Assembly (NCBI RefSeq): GCF_004379255.2
Contig: NC_056044.1
Span: 5,558,001 to 5,622,000 of the forward strand
Direction of reading: 5' to 3'
Origin: Salvia splendens
Taxonomy: Eukaryota; Streptophyta; Magnoliopsida; Lamiales; Lamiaceae
Length of the DNA: 64,000 nucleotides
Shown here: positions 48,601 to 60,018 of the stretch, in pieces
Numbering within the stretch: the stretch's first letter is position 1
How the letters are laid out: every line of letters starts with the position of its first letter
Program-made: the position numbers and the translations under genes
The notes under the pieces: generated by a model
Told to the model about the DNA's origin: nothing
Seen by the model: the letters and a program-made list of their open reading frames with translations, nothing else
The model's database searches: none

Positions 48601-50974
48601 TTCTTTTTCTTTACTACTGAACTCTACTTTAGTGATTCCCTTCTTCTAGTCTAGGATTTACTAAATTACTTTCACTTGAGAAATTATTTATGAATTGATG
48701 TTGAAAGTCGAAAACTTAGCAGATATATATTGACTGAGAAAACTTAAACCACAATTTCTTTGAGCTCATTAAGTGCCTTTTCCACCCTTGTTTTATACTG
48801 TTAGTCAGGGATTTTGGTTCTTGTTTTGATCAAATTCAAAAGGTTAACATAGAATGCTATGCAGGCGAGCGAGTTCAAAAACCAAAGCAGAACGAGGCAT
48901 ATATGTGAAACATTTCAAAAACATTCCTATGGCTGATATGGAAATTGTCCTAGTTGGTTTTCTTGATCCTCTACCCCCTGTTCATTTTAACCTAGATGCT
49001 GGAGTTTTCCGCTAAGTTTGATTTGTTTTGCTGATGAGAGCTTATTAGATAGTTTAATGTTCTTTGTAATACAGCCAGAGAAAAAGAATCCAAGTTTAAC
49101 TCCAATGGACTGGGTCAAATTTCTTGTATCTGCAGTTGTTGGGCTGGTTGGTCAACTTCTTCCATAATCATCTTTAGTCGCATTTCAAAGCCACTTCTTC
49201 TTTTTTTTAAAAAATTTTAAATAACATATCTATGGTTTGATTCTTGCAGGTTGCTGTCGTAGGATCTGTTGAAATGCCTAAAGCTGACCTCTGGGTCATG
49301 TTTGCTATTCTTTCCACAGTGCTTGGTTACTGTGCTAAGATTTACTTCACGTTAAGCATTTCCAACCTTGGAATTATTTCTTTTAATGCATATATAATTT
49401 AGTGTTAATATTGAAAAGCTGAAATCACAAGTTCCACAGTCATTGTCATTCAGAAAAAACCTAAAGTTAGCCTTAGCATTGGTAATGATTGTGTGCATAT
49501 CAGAACTTCTGCTCCTTGCACCAGAGAGGTAGGCGTATTTCATATGAACTGAACCAGATAATTAAACTGAAACGATTAGCAAAGACAAGATAAGTTATTC
49601 CCCCTTGATAGTTTGTAAAACATGTAAGAATTGATTTTTCTCAACAGGCAATCCATTTAATAAGTCTATCAAGAGAACCCTTCACCAAAAAAACATTATT
49701 TATAACTAAATACATTAACCATGTAGTATGAATTAATCATGCACAATCAGCCCCTCCAAAAAATTGTGCTCAATCAGTGATCTGTAAATTGAGTTTGTTA
49801 ATGTGCATCAACCAGAACCCAAGATTATCCCTGCCTTCAAAAGCAGTTTGATTCCTACTACTCTTTTGACGAGATTAGGCCATCCCATGTCTTTTGTTCT
49901 GTATCCTCTGTGAGCAGGCTTGTCACAATCTCTTATCCCATCCATGTTTCCATTGTGGATTCTTTCTTCATATTTGAGCTGATTTAACTTTTTTGTAGTT
50001 GGCTGAAGTTTTGTTCACTTTCCAGGTTTCAACAGAATATGGCTACATATCAGAATCTAATCACACAATCGATGTATGACAAACAATTGGATAGTGGACG
50101 GGGCACTCTTCTTCACTTGTGTGATGATGTAATTCAACAAGAGGTAAGTAAGACTAGCGTACAGTTTGTTTCCGAGCTTGAGCCAATAATTGTTGGATGG
50201 CTCATTTTCTTTCCCTAGAGGACATGACTTTCCTCTACCTGTACTTGGAAGTAATCAAAGCAACAACATTTTTGCCATGCCTCTGGAATTTATGGCTATT
50301 ACATTGAGCATGGAATGTGGTCATGAGTTTAAACTTGATAGAATTCGTGTTAACTGAATACTGCCAATATGCTATCAAAACAGAAACTGGCATGGAATGT
50401 GGTCATGACTTTATCTGCTTCCAGTTGTCTAAATTATCACACATGTGCAGGTAAAGGAGGTCATTATTTGTTTTTTCATATTGATGGAACAAGGGAAAGC
50501 TACTCTTGAGGTACACAGATCTGGATTTAGAATGCTTTGCATGATAGGTTAGGTTGATCCCGAGTTTTGCGCCTCTAGTTGTACGATTTCTGATATGCAG
50601 TCTGCTGTTCTTAAATAGGACCTTGACCATCAGTGTGAAGAATTAATAACCGATGAATTTGGTGAACGCTGCAATTTTGATGTTGACGATGCAGTCCACA
50701 AACTGGAAAAACTAGGCATAGTTTGTCAGGTGAGTTTTTAAAATTCTTGTGTGAAGTTAGGGATACAAGAATAAAATGTTTAACGTGCGAGATACAAATT
50801 GTGTGATTGTTGAGGTGACTTGAGTCGTGGTTATAATGGTAATTGATATAGGATACAATTGGACGGTACTACTGTGTTGGTCTGAAGCGTGCTAATGAGA
50901 TCATAGGCACGACAACGGAAGAACTTGTCCTAAAGGCTAAACAGAGTCGGGCCCCTGCCTCTACCTCTTCTTGA
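45660..50974 (+). CDS. DUF3754 (TMEM143-like) membrane protein
   Basis: Fifteen exons give 497 residues: 45660-45777, 46048-46142, 46244-46357, 46558-46662, 46752-46823, 47564-47676, 47882-48016, 48375-48443, 48865-48952, 49075-49146, 49250-49350, 50026-50143, 50451-50510, 50619-50729 and 50852-50974. All junctions keep phase. The start at 45660 is the first ATG in frame; another lies three codons on. A soluble N-terminal half ([32 protein letters not shown]) precedes a conserved VYRR and [19 protein letters not shown] segment. Two hydrophobic helices follow (about 314-333 and 340-357). The C-terminal half includes [14 protein letters not shown] and a winged-helix-like end ([16 protein letters not shown]). 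The family is related to animal mitochondrial TMEM143; its biochemical role is unknown, and some databases label it aminopeptidase without clear basis. Confidence 0.88.
48151..48358 (+). repeat. Near-perfect 105-bp tandem duplication in intron 7 of the DUF3754 gene
   Basis: A unit starting CTAAGCTAGCTGTGATGC and ending near CCAATGGCTTTTAT occurs at 48151-48255 and again at 48256-48358. I see no mismatches over about 103 bp. It lies just before the exon 8 acceptor at 48374, so it duplicates the upstream intron sequence without touching exons. Confidence 0.9.
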
Positions 50975-51585
50975 TTTATTTCACTAAACAACTGTAAGCT
51001 CATGATTTTGTTAAGCTGTTGGTGTAGTTATTTCTAATTTCTCCAGTAGTTCACCATTTCCATTTTATTTTTTCTTGTATATAAGACGTGGTATGTGTTG
51101 TATGTAATCATGGATGGCTTCATGGCAATGCCAATGTAGTTAGTGTATGTGTGTTTGGTGAAGAATGAGCTCTATTTTTTCTGAATAGAACTGACCTTAC
51201 TTTTTCTTGTTTAGCTCAATTAAGAAATATCATGTCAATGGACAGTCATCAAAATTCTTTAACTAGCAATTATTATCTGTCTAATTCCATTTTTCCTTAA
51301 ATTGAAGTCAAATAATAAACTATGGGAGGAAATTTTACTAATCCAATTCAGCAGGTAGACTGGTAGGGTATTTGGAATGTGCAGAGAATGTCCAACTCAA
51401 TCTCACTATGATATTAACAATATATAGAAGTTTGGTTTACAAAGAACATTAATTGATTGGCAGAGTTATGAAATAAAAAATTAAAAAATCATCCAACTGT
51501 TCTTTATACAATTATCAAACAGCTGGATATATTCTTCACTTCTATTTTTCTCGAAACACACTGAAAATGTCACAACGCAACCTTC
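50975..51585. other. Convergent 3' region of the DUF3754 and kinase genes
   Basis: It contains both 3' UTRs and AT-rich spacer. No additional gene or transposon was recognised. Confidence 0.5.
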
Positions 51586-54165
51586 TTATTTTGAAGCCAT
51601 AAAAAGCTGGCTTCCCAAGGTCACAACTGGGGTTCCTTCCCCCATGATCGTCGTCAAGCTCATTTCTTTCTCAAGAATCCGATCCAGCTCGGTCACCACG
51701 TAGCTCATAAGAGAACGCCTCTCACTTGAAGGATTCACACACTGCACAATCAGCTGCATGAACTCTTCCATTCCTTCTGTTGTAAAGCTATTACCCAATC
51801 TCTGATCAATGATGGTAGATATGCTGCCACTTTCCTGAAGATTCTGCAGCTGCAAACATAATAAGTTTTATTTTACAACCACACATATTTGAATTTTCAT
51901 GAAATTGGCATGGCTTTAGGATGTGAGCTAGTGTAAGTGATGCAGTATAGCACCAGAGCACTTTGTGTCTCGAATTATATGTTATTTTGCCAAGTATACG
52001 AACAGTTAATGATTTCTACAATATCACCATGATACCGTTATCAGATCAAGGAAAAGAAAAGCACAACAGTTACTAGTGTAACGTGCTTCTTGGTATACAT
52101 GGCAGGAAGTATAATGATTTATATTGGCAGAGGTAAAACGTTCCACGTTGTAGAGAATCTGATTATGGTAATTTGTGCAAGATGCGAATTTACCCATTCA
52201 ACCAAATTCTGATTGACGTCTGAAGATAGCAATTCTTTTGCTTCCTGCCCGCTCACTAACTCCAAAAGGAACACCCCAAAACTGTAAACATCGCTTTTGT
52301 CAGAAAATCGCCGGAATTCACTGGCCCTGCATCAGCACATGACAATACAATTAATAATTACTCCATTAAATAACTGTAATACAAGCAAGTATATTACTCT
52401 GGGGCAAGAAAAACATCCTCAACTGCCACTTGAGCAGATGTGCCTGCAGAATCAAATCTTCCGAGAAAATTGCGTAAACCAGCATCTGCTACTTTTGCTA
52501 TGAAATTCTCGTCCACAAGAACATTTGCTGTTTTGAAATCCTTGTGTATCAACCTAGGACTTAGAGAGTGAAGGTGAGCCAAACCTGTGCATATAAAGTG
52601 AGGATAAGCACACATATATACGCTATATTTCAAGAACGCTCACTTTGAAGCTTTGTGAAACCTTACACATGTTTTTCTTAGGCCATGTTTTGTATATCAT
52701 TCTTTTTCAGCACAAGATTAGATGGATTAATACCAGAAAGCAAAAAGTACTCGCTGATTATTATTTCAGCAGAAAACAAGATGAATTAATACCAGGAAAG
52801 CCAAAAAATGCTCACTGGTTTTGCAGAAGATCACCTTTAGCTGCCCCAAGAGCTATTTGAAGCCTGTGCTTGAATTCAAGTTTTTCCTGTGAAACCTGAC
52901 CAGCGCCTGAGATATGACATGGAGTTAAGTTAGATGCTCTAATGCATAATAGAATAGTAAAGAAGGAAGGGGGTAGAGTCGCAAATTAATGGAAGTGAAT
53001 ACTTAAGAGATTAATAAAAACTGGGGTTTGAGGGAAGACAAAGAAAAGGAAATGAACAGGAATATTTGAAAGCGCAGAGGATATAATCAGATGCAGAGGT
53101 GCCAGTCAAGGTTAAACAAATGCATGAAATTTGTTGCAAAACAGCATTCTGTTAAAAATTTTACTTTAGGACTGATGCGTCAAATTCACTAAAGGCACGC
53201 GCAACAAGAAACACACAAGAGAATGAATGGAGGAAAAATAATTACCATACAAGTGAATAGACACACTTCCATTGGGTATGTACTCATAGACAAGAATCTG
53301 TACATCATTTTCCTGGCAATAACCTAAAAGAGTGACCAGATTTCGATGTTGAATAGATGAAAGATATCGGACCTGATAAGAAATAAACTCTAAACTCAGT
53401 CGCAGCGTGTGATTTGCTATCAACGAATGCCCTTCAGCAATCCATCAATGTAACAGAAATGCAAATTGGTTTCAAACATATAGAGCCAAAAAGTGCAGTA
53501 ATCCTAATCAATTTCTTCAAGACCTCTTTAACAATGTCGGAACGAGCACAGTACACATATTCATGTCATTAAATCCATCAGAGGTGAAAAAGCAACTACA
53601 GGGTAAAATGGCACATGCTAGTAAAAAGCAATGTAGTGATAATAAGGAACATTTAACTTCCCATAGGCATCTGACAAGTATGCATATCAATATCAAGTAG
53701 GTGAGAAAGTGAGATACCTCCTCAATAAATTCATGGGTAGGAGGCGCGGGTCGCTTCTTAATGGCTACAAGTATCCCATCATGAAGCAAGCCTTTGTAGA
53801 CTTCCCCAAATTTCCCTTGTCCTATCAAACTCTTGTCACTAAAATTCTTTGTAGCAGCTGACAATTCGTCCATCGCAAACCTCCTAGCATCTCGCACAGA
53901 AAACTCAATTCCAACAGCTCTCCCAACTGCTTAATTCAATTCAATTCAATTTAACAATGGTGTTAAACGGTGTTGGCAGTTAACAAGATAACAGAGAGAA
54001 AATGAAGTTACCTTGAACAGAGGGATCAGAAGAAGCAGTATCAGACGTTCTTGAAGCATTCCTAGGTCGGAAAATGCAATACCAAATGGTAAACACGAAT
54101 ATCACCACCAATGCCACGCCTCCTGCAGCAGCACCACCTATAATTGCTGCAAGAGTCGTTGACAT
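51586..54165 (-). CDS. Short transmembrane receptor-like kinase with altered catalytic motifs
   Basis: Seven exons give 381 residues: 54165-54012, 53926-53718, 53372-53246, 52906-52835, 52584-52398, 52326-52194 and 51849-51586. An in-frame TAG lies seven codons upstream of the ATG, fixing the start. The N terminus is one membrane segment (IIGGAAAGGVALVVIFVFTIWYCIF, written here in part as AAAGGVALVVIFVF) with almost no ectodomain, then a juxtamembrane RRFAMDELSAATKNF. The kinase domain has a glycine loop IGQGKFGEVY and VAIK Lys near 108. HRD reads HKD (201-203), with Asn208 kept. DFG reads DAG (221-223), and the activation segment ends LAPE. The C lobe has DKSDVYSFGVFLLELVSG. It belongs to the plant RLK/Pelle family, but the subfamily was not identified. 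The altered HRD and DFG suggest weak activity or a scaffold role, which is inference. Confidence 0.9.
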
Positions 54166-54835
54166 TTGGTCTGGGATCCAATTGAGCTAGGGTTCCAATA
54201 CAAACAGAGGATTATCATACATCGAAGCTGAAATTCAGAAGGATTTCAAATTGTAGGAAATTATACGGTGCCAGCACATGCTCTGCAGAATTGGATGACA
54301 GAAGATGTGAAATTATGAGAGGATAAGCAGCAAATAAGTAATGGAAAAAAGCAAGATTGGAAAAAAAGCGAAGGAGGGAGATGAGGAGATATGAATAGGG
54401 ATTGAAAAGCAGAGAATGTGTGAGGTGGATAGGAAATGGTTAGCATATATACAAGGGGAAAAGCGAGGATTGCACAGCTAGTAATCAATCCAGCAACACT
54501 AATACTAATAGAAAGGCAGAGAGAGAGATAATGCCGACAGAAAGGAAGCTGCCGCCGACAATAAGCTCCACTCCACCAATCCCTCTACACCAATTTTGTA
54601 TATTTATTACATCCACCCACCATTAAAACAGAGGGAGAAGCTGCTTTGCTGGGAATCAATGGCAGAATCTACTGAGTAAATAACACAGAGAGATGAAATC
54701 AGGTTGAAACGTCTTTGTTTAATTTAAATAATCAATTAATTTAATCTACAAATACAAAATACATTAGGCTATTGGCATTGCACGTGACTCGCTTATAATT
54801 AAATAAATATGAGTATATTTGAGTTTTGATCAATA
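54166..54835 (-). promoter_or_regulatory. Upstream region of the receptor-like kinase gene
   Basis: A purine-rich stretch on the plus strand (54340-54420), pyrimidine-rich on the gene strand, is typical of a plant 5' leader. No TATA box can be assigned with confidence and no other gene is seen. Confidence 0.35.
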
Positions 54836-54839
54836 TCTA

Positions 54840-55676
54840 ACTCTCCTTAAAAATCGAACTAGAGACCAAATTAGTGACATCCATTTTCTTAATCTTGAAT
54901 TAATTTAATATTTTATTCAATAAATATTTTTTTATTTTTTTAAAATTTTTTTAGAATTTTTGTTATAATTTTTTTAAATTTTTTTTTTGTTATTCAATAA
55001 AAACTTTTCTGGAGTAAATAATGAACTATATTCACTACATAATGAACGTATGTTATGAAGTAATTTTTCGCATTCATTACATACCGAATTTACTTCAATT
55101 GAAAGATAATTATGTCATAACACATTATGAAGTAATAATCTAATGAAATGAAGTAATAAACTAATGGAATGAAGTAATAGCATGAATAAAGTAATAAACT
55201 AACGAAATGAAGTAATAAACTAATGGAATGAAGTAATAAGTTTATTACTACTACTTGATGTTTAACACTGTTAACATTGTATTTCAATAAATGTCATATT
55301 TACTTCATTACTAATGTTCATTTGGTTCATTATTTATTGAATATAGTTCATTGCTACCGCTTAACGTTTAACACTAAAATTTGTTGTATCATTAATGTAT
55401 TTCAATAACATGTCAAAATTATTTCATAACATACTCCATTTAGTTCATTATTTAGTGAATATAGTTCATTATTTACTCCGGCAAGTTTTTATTGAATTTA
55501 AAAAATCTAATTTTTTAAAAAAATATAACAAAATTAATTTTTTATAAAAATAAAAATTAAAATAAAAAGTTTTTATTGAATAAAATATTAAATTAATTGT
55601 AAATTAATCCTACCCATAAAATTAAGAAAATGGATAGCCCTAATTTGGTCTCTAGTTCGGTCTTTAAGACGGAGTT
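54840..55676. mobile_element. Foldback element with long terminal inverted repeats
   Basis: The left arm (54840 to about 55060, with CGAACTAGAGACCAAATTAG, ATCCATTTTCTTAAT and TTTAATATTTTATTCAATAA) returns as its complement in the right arm (about 55430-55676, with CTAATTTGGTCTCTAGTTCG). The arms share about 200 bp with indels in A/T runs. The centre holds repeated (AATGAAGTAATAAACT)n phrases. There is no coding capacity. The terminal CTCC / GGAG words recall Stowaway-type or other MITE families, and a target duplication was not convincing. Confidence 0.7.
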
Positions 55677-55679
55677 GTG

Positions 55680-56981
55680 GATAATGGGAGTCGGAGTATA
55701 TTATAAACAAAGATTTGAGTGAGGTCAATCAATAATTGTAGTCCAGCTAAGTTGACATTGCTCCAACACCAAATCTTTTATTAACGCCTCTACTCATAGG
55801 ATTCTTTATTGTACAACACAACTAGCCTACCACCAACTATTTTTAATCAAACCAATTGCCTATTCTTAAAACAGTCATTTGCTTGCATATGAATGCATGT
55901 ATAAATTGAGTATATATATAAATAAGGTATAAATTGAGTATATATATAAATAAGGTATGTATCGAGTATGTACTACCATTGGAGTAACGACATTCACAAC
56001 AGTGGCGGGTGGTCTCGACACCAAACATAAGTCACTTACCTAAATAATAGCTGACGGAGCCAAGATACATTTAATTGCATATCATTTTTATTTATGTATT
56101 TTTCATTTTTCAATTAATTATTTTAGAATTTTAATGAATTTTATATTTTAATTAAGTTGAAATAATTAATTTTAATATAGGGTTCAGAGATGATGAATTG
56201 TGAATAATATTTTTTAAATAAAGTTGAAGCTGGGCTTCTTCTGTTCTGGGCCGCGCTCGTCACTAAATAAGCTTATCATTTAGGCCCTACTTTTATTTTA
56301 TTTTTAATTGCAAATAAAATGGAGATGTTGCTGTCTCTCATATTCCTCATTCTCCCTATTTTTTTCCACTTCAATAATCTTACTAATTAACTTTACAAAT
56401 TGTAACACACAATTAATAAAGTAGGATAAAAATAAAAGAAAAAAAATTAGAATATTACTATTAATGAAGATAAAGATATCACATTAAAAAAAACTTATCC
56501 ACAATAAAAATGACTAATTTTTATGGATGAAACAAGGTCATTGGTTGTGGATGAATGAAAAAAGTTTGTTGATGAGTAGGTGATTACTAAATCTCCTCCA
56601 TTTTATTCCTTTCCCTTTTAGGTGATGAAGGAATATACAGGTCAGTAGGGCTGCAATGCAATAATAAATTACTACTTTTAAAAATTAAATATAAATAAAG
56701 TAGAGATAGAAGTCAAATAGTGATGATTGTGAGCAAAATATGTTAAGATGTGTTTGTTTCCCCTTTGGGTTTCATGTGGGCATGAATGGTGGTGGCCATC
56801 TCCATCTCCAGATAATCTGAAAGCCACTAAACATTATACTTCCCCAGAGGCACCTAATAATTCCTGAAATGCAATGTTTTGAATATGCAAAATGAACCAA
56901 CTATATTATTGAAGGGGGTTTCTTTTTTTAGATTTCTCTAGTGAGTTCAAAGCATTAATTTAATCTTTAGTTGATGTGCTA
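55680..56981. repeat. Intergenic DNA with a short tandem repeat
   Basis: There is no gene. A roughly 32-bp unit (GTATAAATTGAGTATATATA then TAAATAAG) is repeated at about 55899-55958, with a third diverged copy following. The remainder is AT-rich flank up to the Gypsy element. Confidence 0.5.
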
Positions 56982-57611
56982 TGATGAATCGGCGAATTTT
57001 CGATGATGATGAATGCTCGTAAAAATAAATTACGACACAGAGAATTTTACGTGGTTCGATTTACTGAGGTAAATCTACGTCCACGGGGAGAAATGGGGGC
57101 AGGTTTGTATTGCTTGATCTGCGAATTACAGCTTACAACACAGACTTGCTATATGATTATTTCTCTAGAGAGATTCTAACCCCTTCTATCAGATCTAAGT
57201 TCTATTTATATAATGAATTCAGATCATGGCTTGCATCACCACCCTAAGTCGTGGATGTCGTGTAGGTTATGGCCTAAGATCGTGGGTGAAGCGTAGGTCA
57301 TGGCCTACGATCGTGGCCTGAACTGACATCACGTGGTAGTGGGTGTGTTGGACATCCTGTATGGGTCCACTAACTCCTTGTTCGGCCGAATACCGAGACC
57401 GAACTGCTTTGGTTGCCGATCTGAGAGTAGAGCTTGATGCCGACCTGAGAGCAGAGCTTGATTGGTTGGCTTTTACCGAGCTGTAGGCTGAGGCCGAACT
57501 CTTTGGTAATGCCGAACTGAACTCTTGGGCTTTGGGCTGGCCGAGCTGTCACTGCTATTGGGCTGGCCGAGCTGTCACTGCTATTGGGCTTGTTTAGTAC
57601 GTACCCCATCA
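56982..57611 (-). repeat. 3' LTR of the Gypsy element, about 630 bp
   Basis: In element orientation it begins TGATGGGGTACGTAC (57611 leftward) and ends CCGATTCATCA (at 56982). It is preceded by the polypurine tract. It matches the right-edge copy perfectly over the 68 bases visible there. Short internal repeats such as GGCTGGCCGAGCTGTCACTG occur twice (57535-57585). Confidence 0.85.
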
Positions 57612-57623
57612 CTACCCCCCCCG
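57612..57623 (-). promoter_or_regulatory. Polypurine tract of the Gypsy element
   Basis: On the minus strand CGGGGGGGGTAG directly precedes the 3' LTR's TG. This is the expected primer for plus-strand DNA synthesis and supports minus orientation of the element. Confidence 0.8.
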
Positions 57624-57960
57624 AAAAGCGAAGTGATTCACTTCGGCGAAGCGAGTCACTTCGGCATTCTGGAAAAGGGTACGGGGGAGGCTGAAGTCAG
57701 GGGACGTGCCCTGCGCGTGACTGCATTAAATGCGGCATTAAATGCGACAGTAAAATCCGGCCGTTGAATCCTGAAAAGGTGGGATATGAAACGGTGCGAT
57801 GATTTGAAATCTTTTCCAAATCTGATAAATACCGTCTTTCTTCATCATTTGAACACCTTTGCTATTGGCTTCTTCTGCACTCTCTATCTTCTGCGTGAAA
57901 AATTTCCTTCCGCTTTCAAAAATTTCTTCAGACTACCTTCACCTTCAAAAAGTAAGAAAA

Positions 57961-59818
57961 ATGTCTTCTTCTTCTTCTTCGGAGTCGGGTAGCGTTAGGA
58001 AAGGGGGTAAGGGGTCTTCTAGCCGGAAAGAATCCGGGGAGAAGACCGTAGAGTATTTTCACAGTATCTTGAGTAAGGATACTGTGATATCCCTTTACGA
58101 AAAATACTCTTTTCCTGGGGGGAAGGCGGTGGTACCTGACGGTGATCACAGGGCTGACTCCCCGCCGGAGGGTTACGTCACCGTGTACGAGGCCTGCTTA
58201 GAATGCGGGCTTCGTTTCCCCCTCCCTTCTGCCTTTATAGATTTACTAGATTTTTTTCAGCTTCCTTTAGGCCAGGTGACTCCGAACTCTTGGAGGCACT
58301 TGTCGGCCTTCGCTGCCGAACTCCGTAGGTTAGGAAGGGATTTGTCTTTGAAGGCGATCCTTAAATTCTTTCAATTTAAGAGGAAGGGGTCTTGGTTTTA
58401 CTTGATCCCTTTACAGCCCTTTAGGGCCTTTTGTAAAACGAAGTGGCCGAAGTGGCAAAATCGCTTCTTCTACTATGATAGGACCGCGGCTCCTAGTTTT
58501 CCCTGGAGAGGGCCGGAGTCCGTTATCCGTCACCCCCGGCCTGAACCGTTGGACGAGCTCGATGGCGAGCTCAACAAGATTCCCATAGTTAGGAAACAAT
58601 ACACGGAGTCTGAGCTCGTCAAGGGCGACGTCGTGTTCGACATCTCGTCTTCGGACGAAGAGGCCGAGGGTGAGGATTTCTCTTTATCTTTATGCTCTAC
58701 TGCTTTAACGAAGAAAATCTGACTTTGCTTTCTTGCTTTTTGGCAGTGTTCATGTTGAATAAGGCTATCAGAAAGTCCTCCGAGCTTGTGGAGCCGGAGA
58801 GAGAGAAGGCTACCAGCTCGGCGCCTGATGCCGAGAAGAATCCGAAGAGGCAAAAGACCTCTTCGGGTCCAAAGAAGCCGGAGTCGACTTCGGCAAGCAA
58901 GAAGGGGCAGACCCAGAAGCCCCCAAGGGCGCCAGAGAAAGACGTGGTCTTGGCGCCTCCTTCGGAGCATATCTGTGAGCCATTTTTATGGCCCACGGAC
59001 TTCGCCGAGGTGAATTGTCTTCTTGATTCCTTGGCTTGGCTTCTGTCTTGTATTTTTGGTGCCCTCTGTTAACTTTTTTCCTTATCCATTTTCAGAGGAA
59101 TGATATGCTCTCCAAGCTCGTCGCCGTCGAACTCTCCAAAGCGTCCAACGACTATGCTGAGATGCAGAGGAAATTGGCGGCTGCTTGTCACCGGGCCGAG
59201 CAGGCCGAGGCAAACTTTGAGAAAGCCAGAGCTGCTAGGATTTCGGCCCAGGATGAAGCTCAGTTTGCCAAAAACCAGCTCGTCATCCAGCGAGAGCAGA
59301 CGAAACGGAGTGATGCTGCCGCCGTGGTTGCCCAGGGGGAGGCTCTCCGTGTTTACACGGAGAAACTCTTTTTGAGCAGCCAGTTCTCAGCCTTTGTCGG
59401 TAGCCTGGTAAGGCTAATTGCCGATAAGGGCGAGCAGGGGGCCGACGTCGTGCTGCCTCTGTACAGCCGAGAGATAGCAGCTCGGCTTCAGAATCTGCCG
59501 CTCCTTGAGGAGCTCGCTTCATCTTCGGTCCTGCTTTCTGCAGACCGAGTCCGGAGTTGTCGAGCTGATCGGGACGAGAACCTGGAGGCTATCTTTGCCT
59601 CCGTGGGACCCGTTTCACCCGCTTCGACTTACAACGGAGAGGGTGAGGCCGAGCCGCTGGAGCGGGAGGCCGAAGTCGAGCGGGCCGGGCATCCGGAGAA
59701 GGAAGCCGATCAGGAGGCGGAGGCGAGGCCGGCAGGAGGCGAGGCCGAGGCTGAGGTAGCCCAGGAGAAGGAAGCTGTACCAGACCGAGGAGCCGGAGAC
59801 GAAGCTGGCGGAGTATGA
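57961..59818 (+). CDS. Antisense ORF 1 of the Gypsy element (putative gypsy-type transposon domain)
   Basis: It lies on the strand opposite to gag. Splice signals give three exons (57961-58669, 58747-59009, 59096-59818) with kept phase and 564 residues. A Ser-rich start leads to EKTVEYFHSILSKDTVISLY, PPEGYVTVYEACLECGLRFP and LPLGQVTPNSWRHLSAFAAE. This is the pattern of the plant 'putative gypsy type transposon' domain (PF04195). A Lys/Pro-rich linker follows, then a coiled coil (AEMQRKLAAACHRAEQAEAN) and a Glu/Ala-rich tail. A TATA-like GATAAATACC near 57822 and a pyrimidine-rich leader could drive its own transcript from near the 3' LTR. The function of such antisense proteins is not established. 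Exon junctions are inferred. Confidence 0.72.
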
Positions 59819-60018
59819 TTTCGTCTCCCTTCTCTTAGTCTAGTTTCTCCCTTGTAAAATGGCCTTGAAGCCTTAGTGTAAAAAATTTTCCTTGTGAATG
59901 AAAAATTCTCTACATTTGTCTTCGTAATAGCTTTTCGTACTCGCCTTTATTCCTGTTGTATTTTACTATCTGCTCGGTACAGCTGCCGAACTAATATAGC
60001 TGCTTTGTACCCAAGGAG

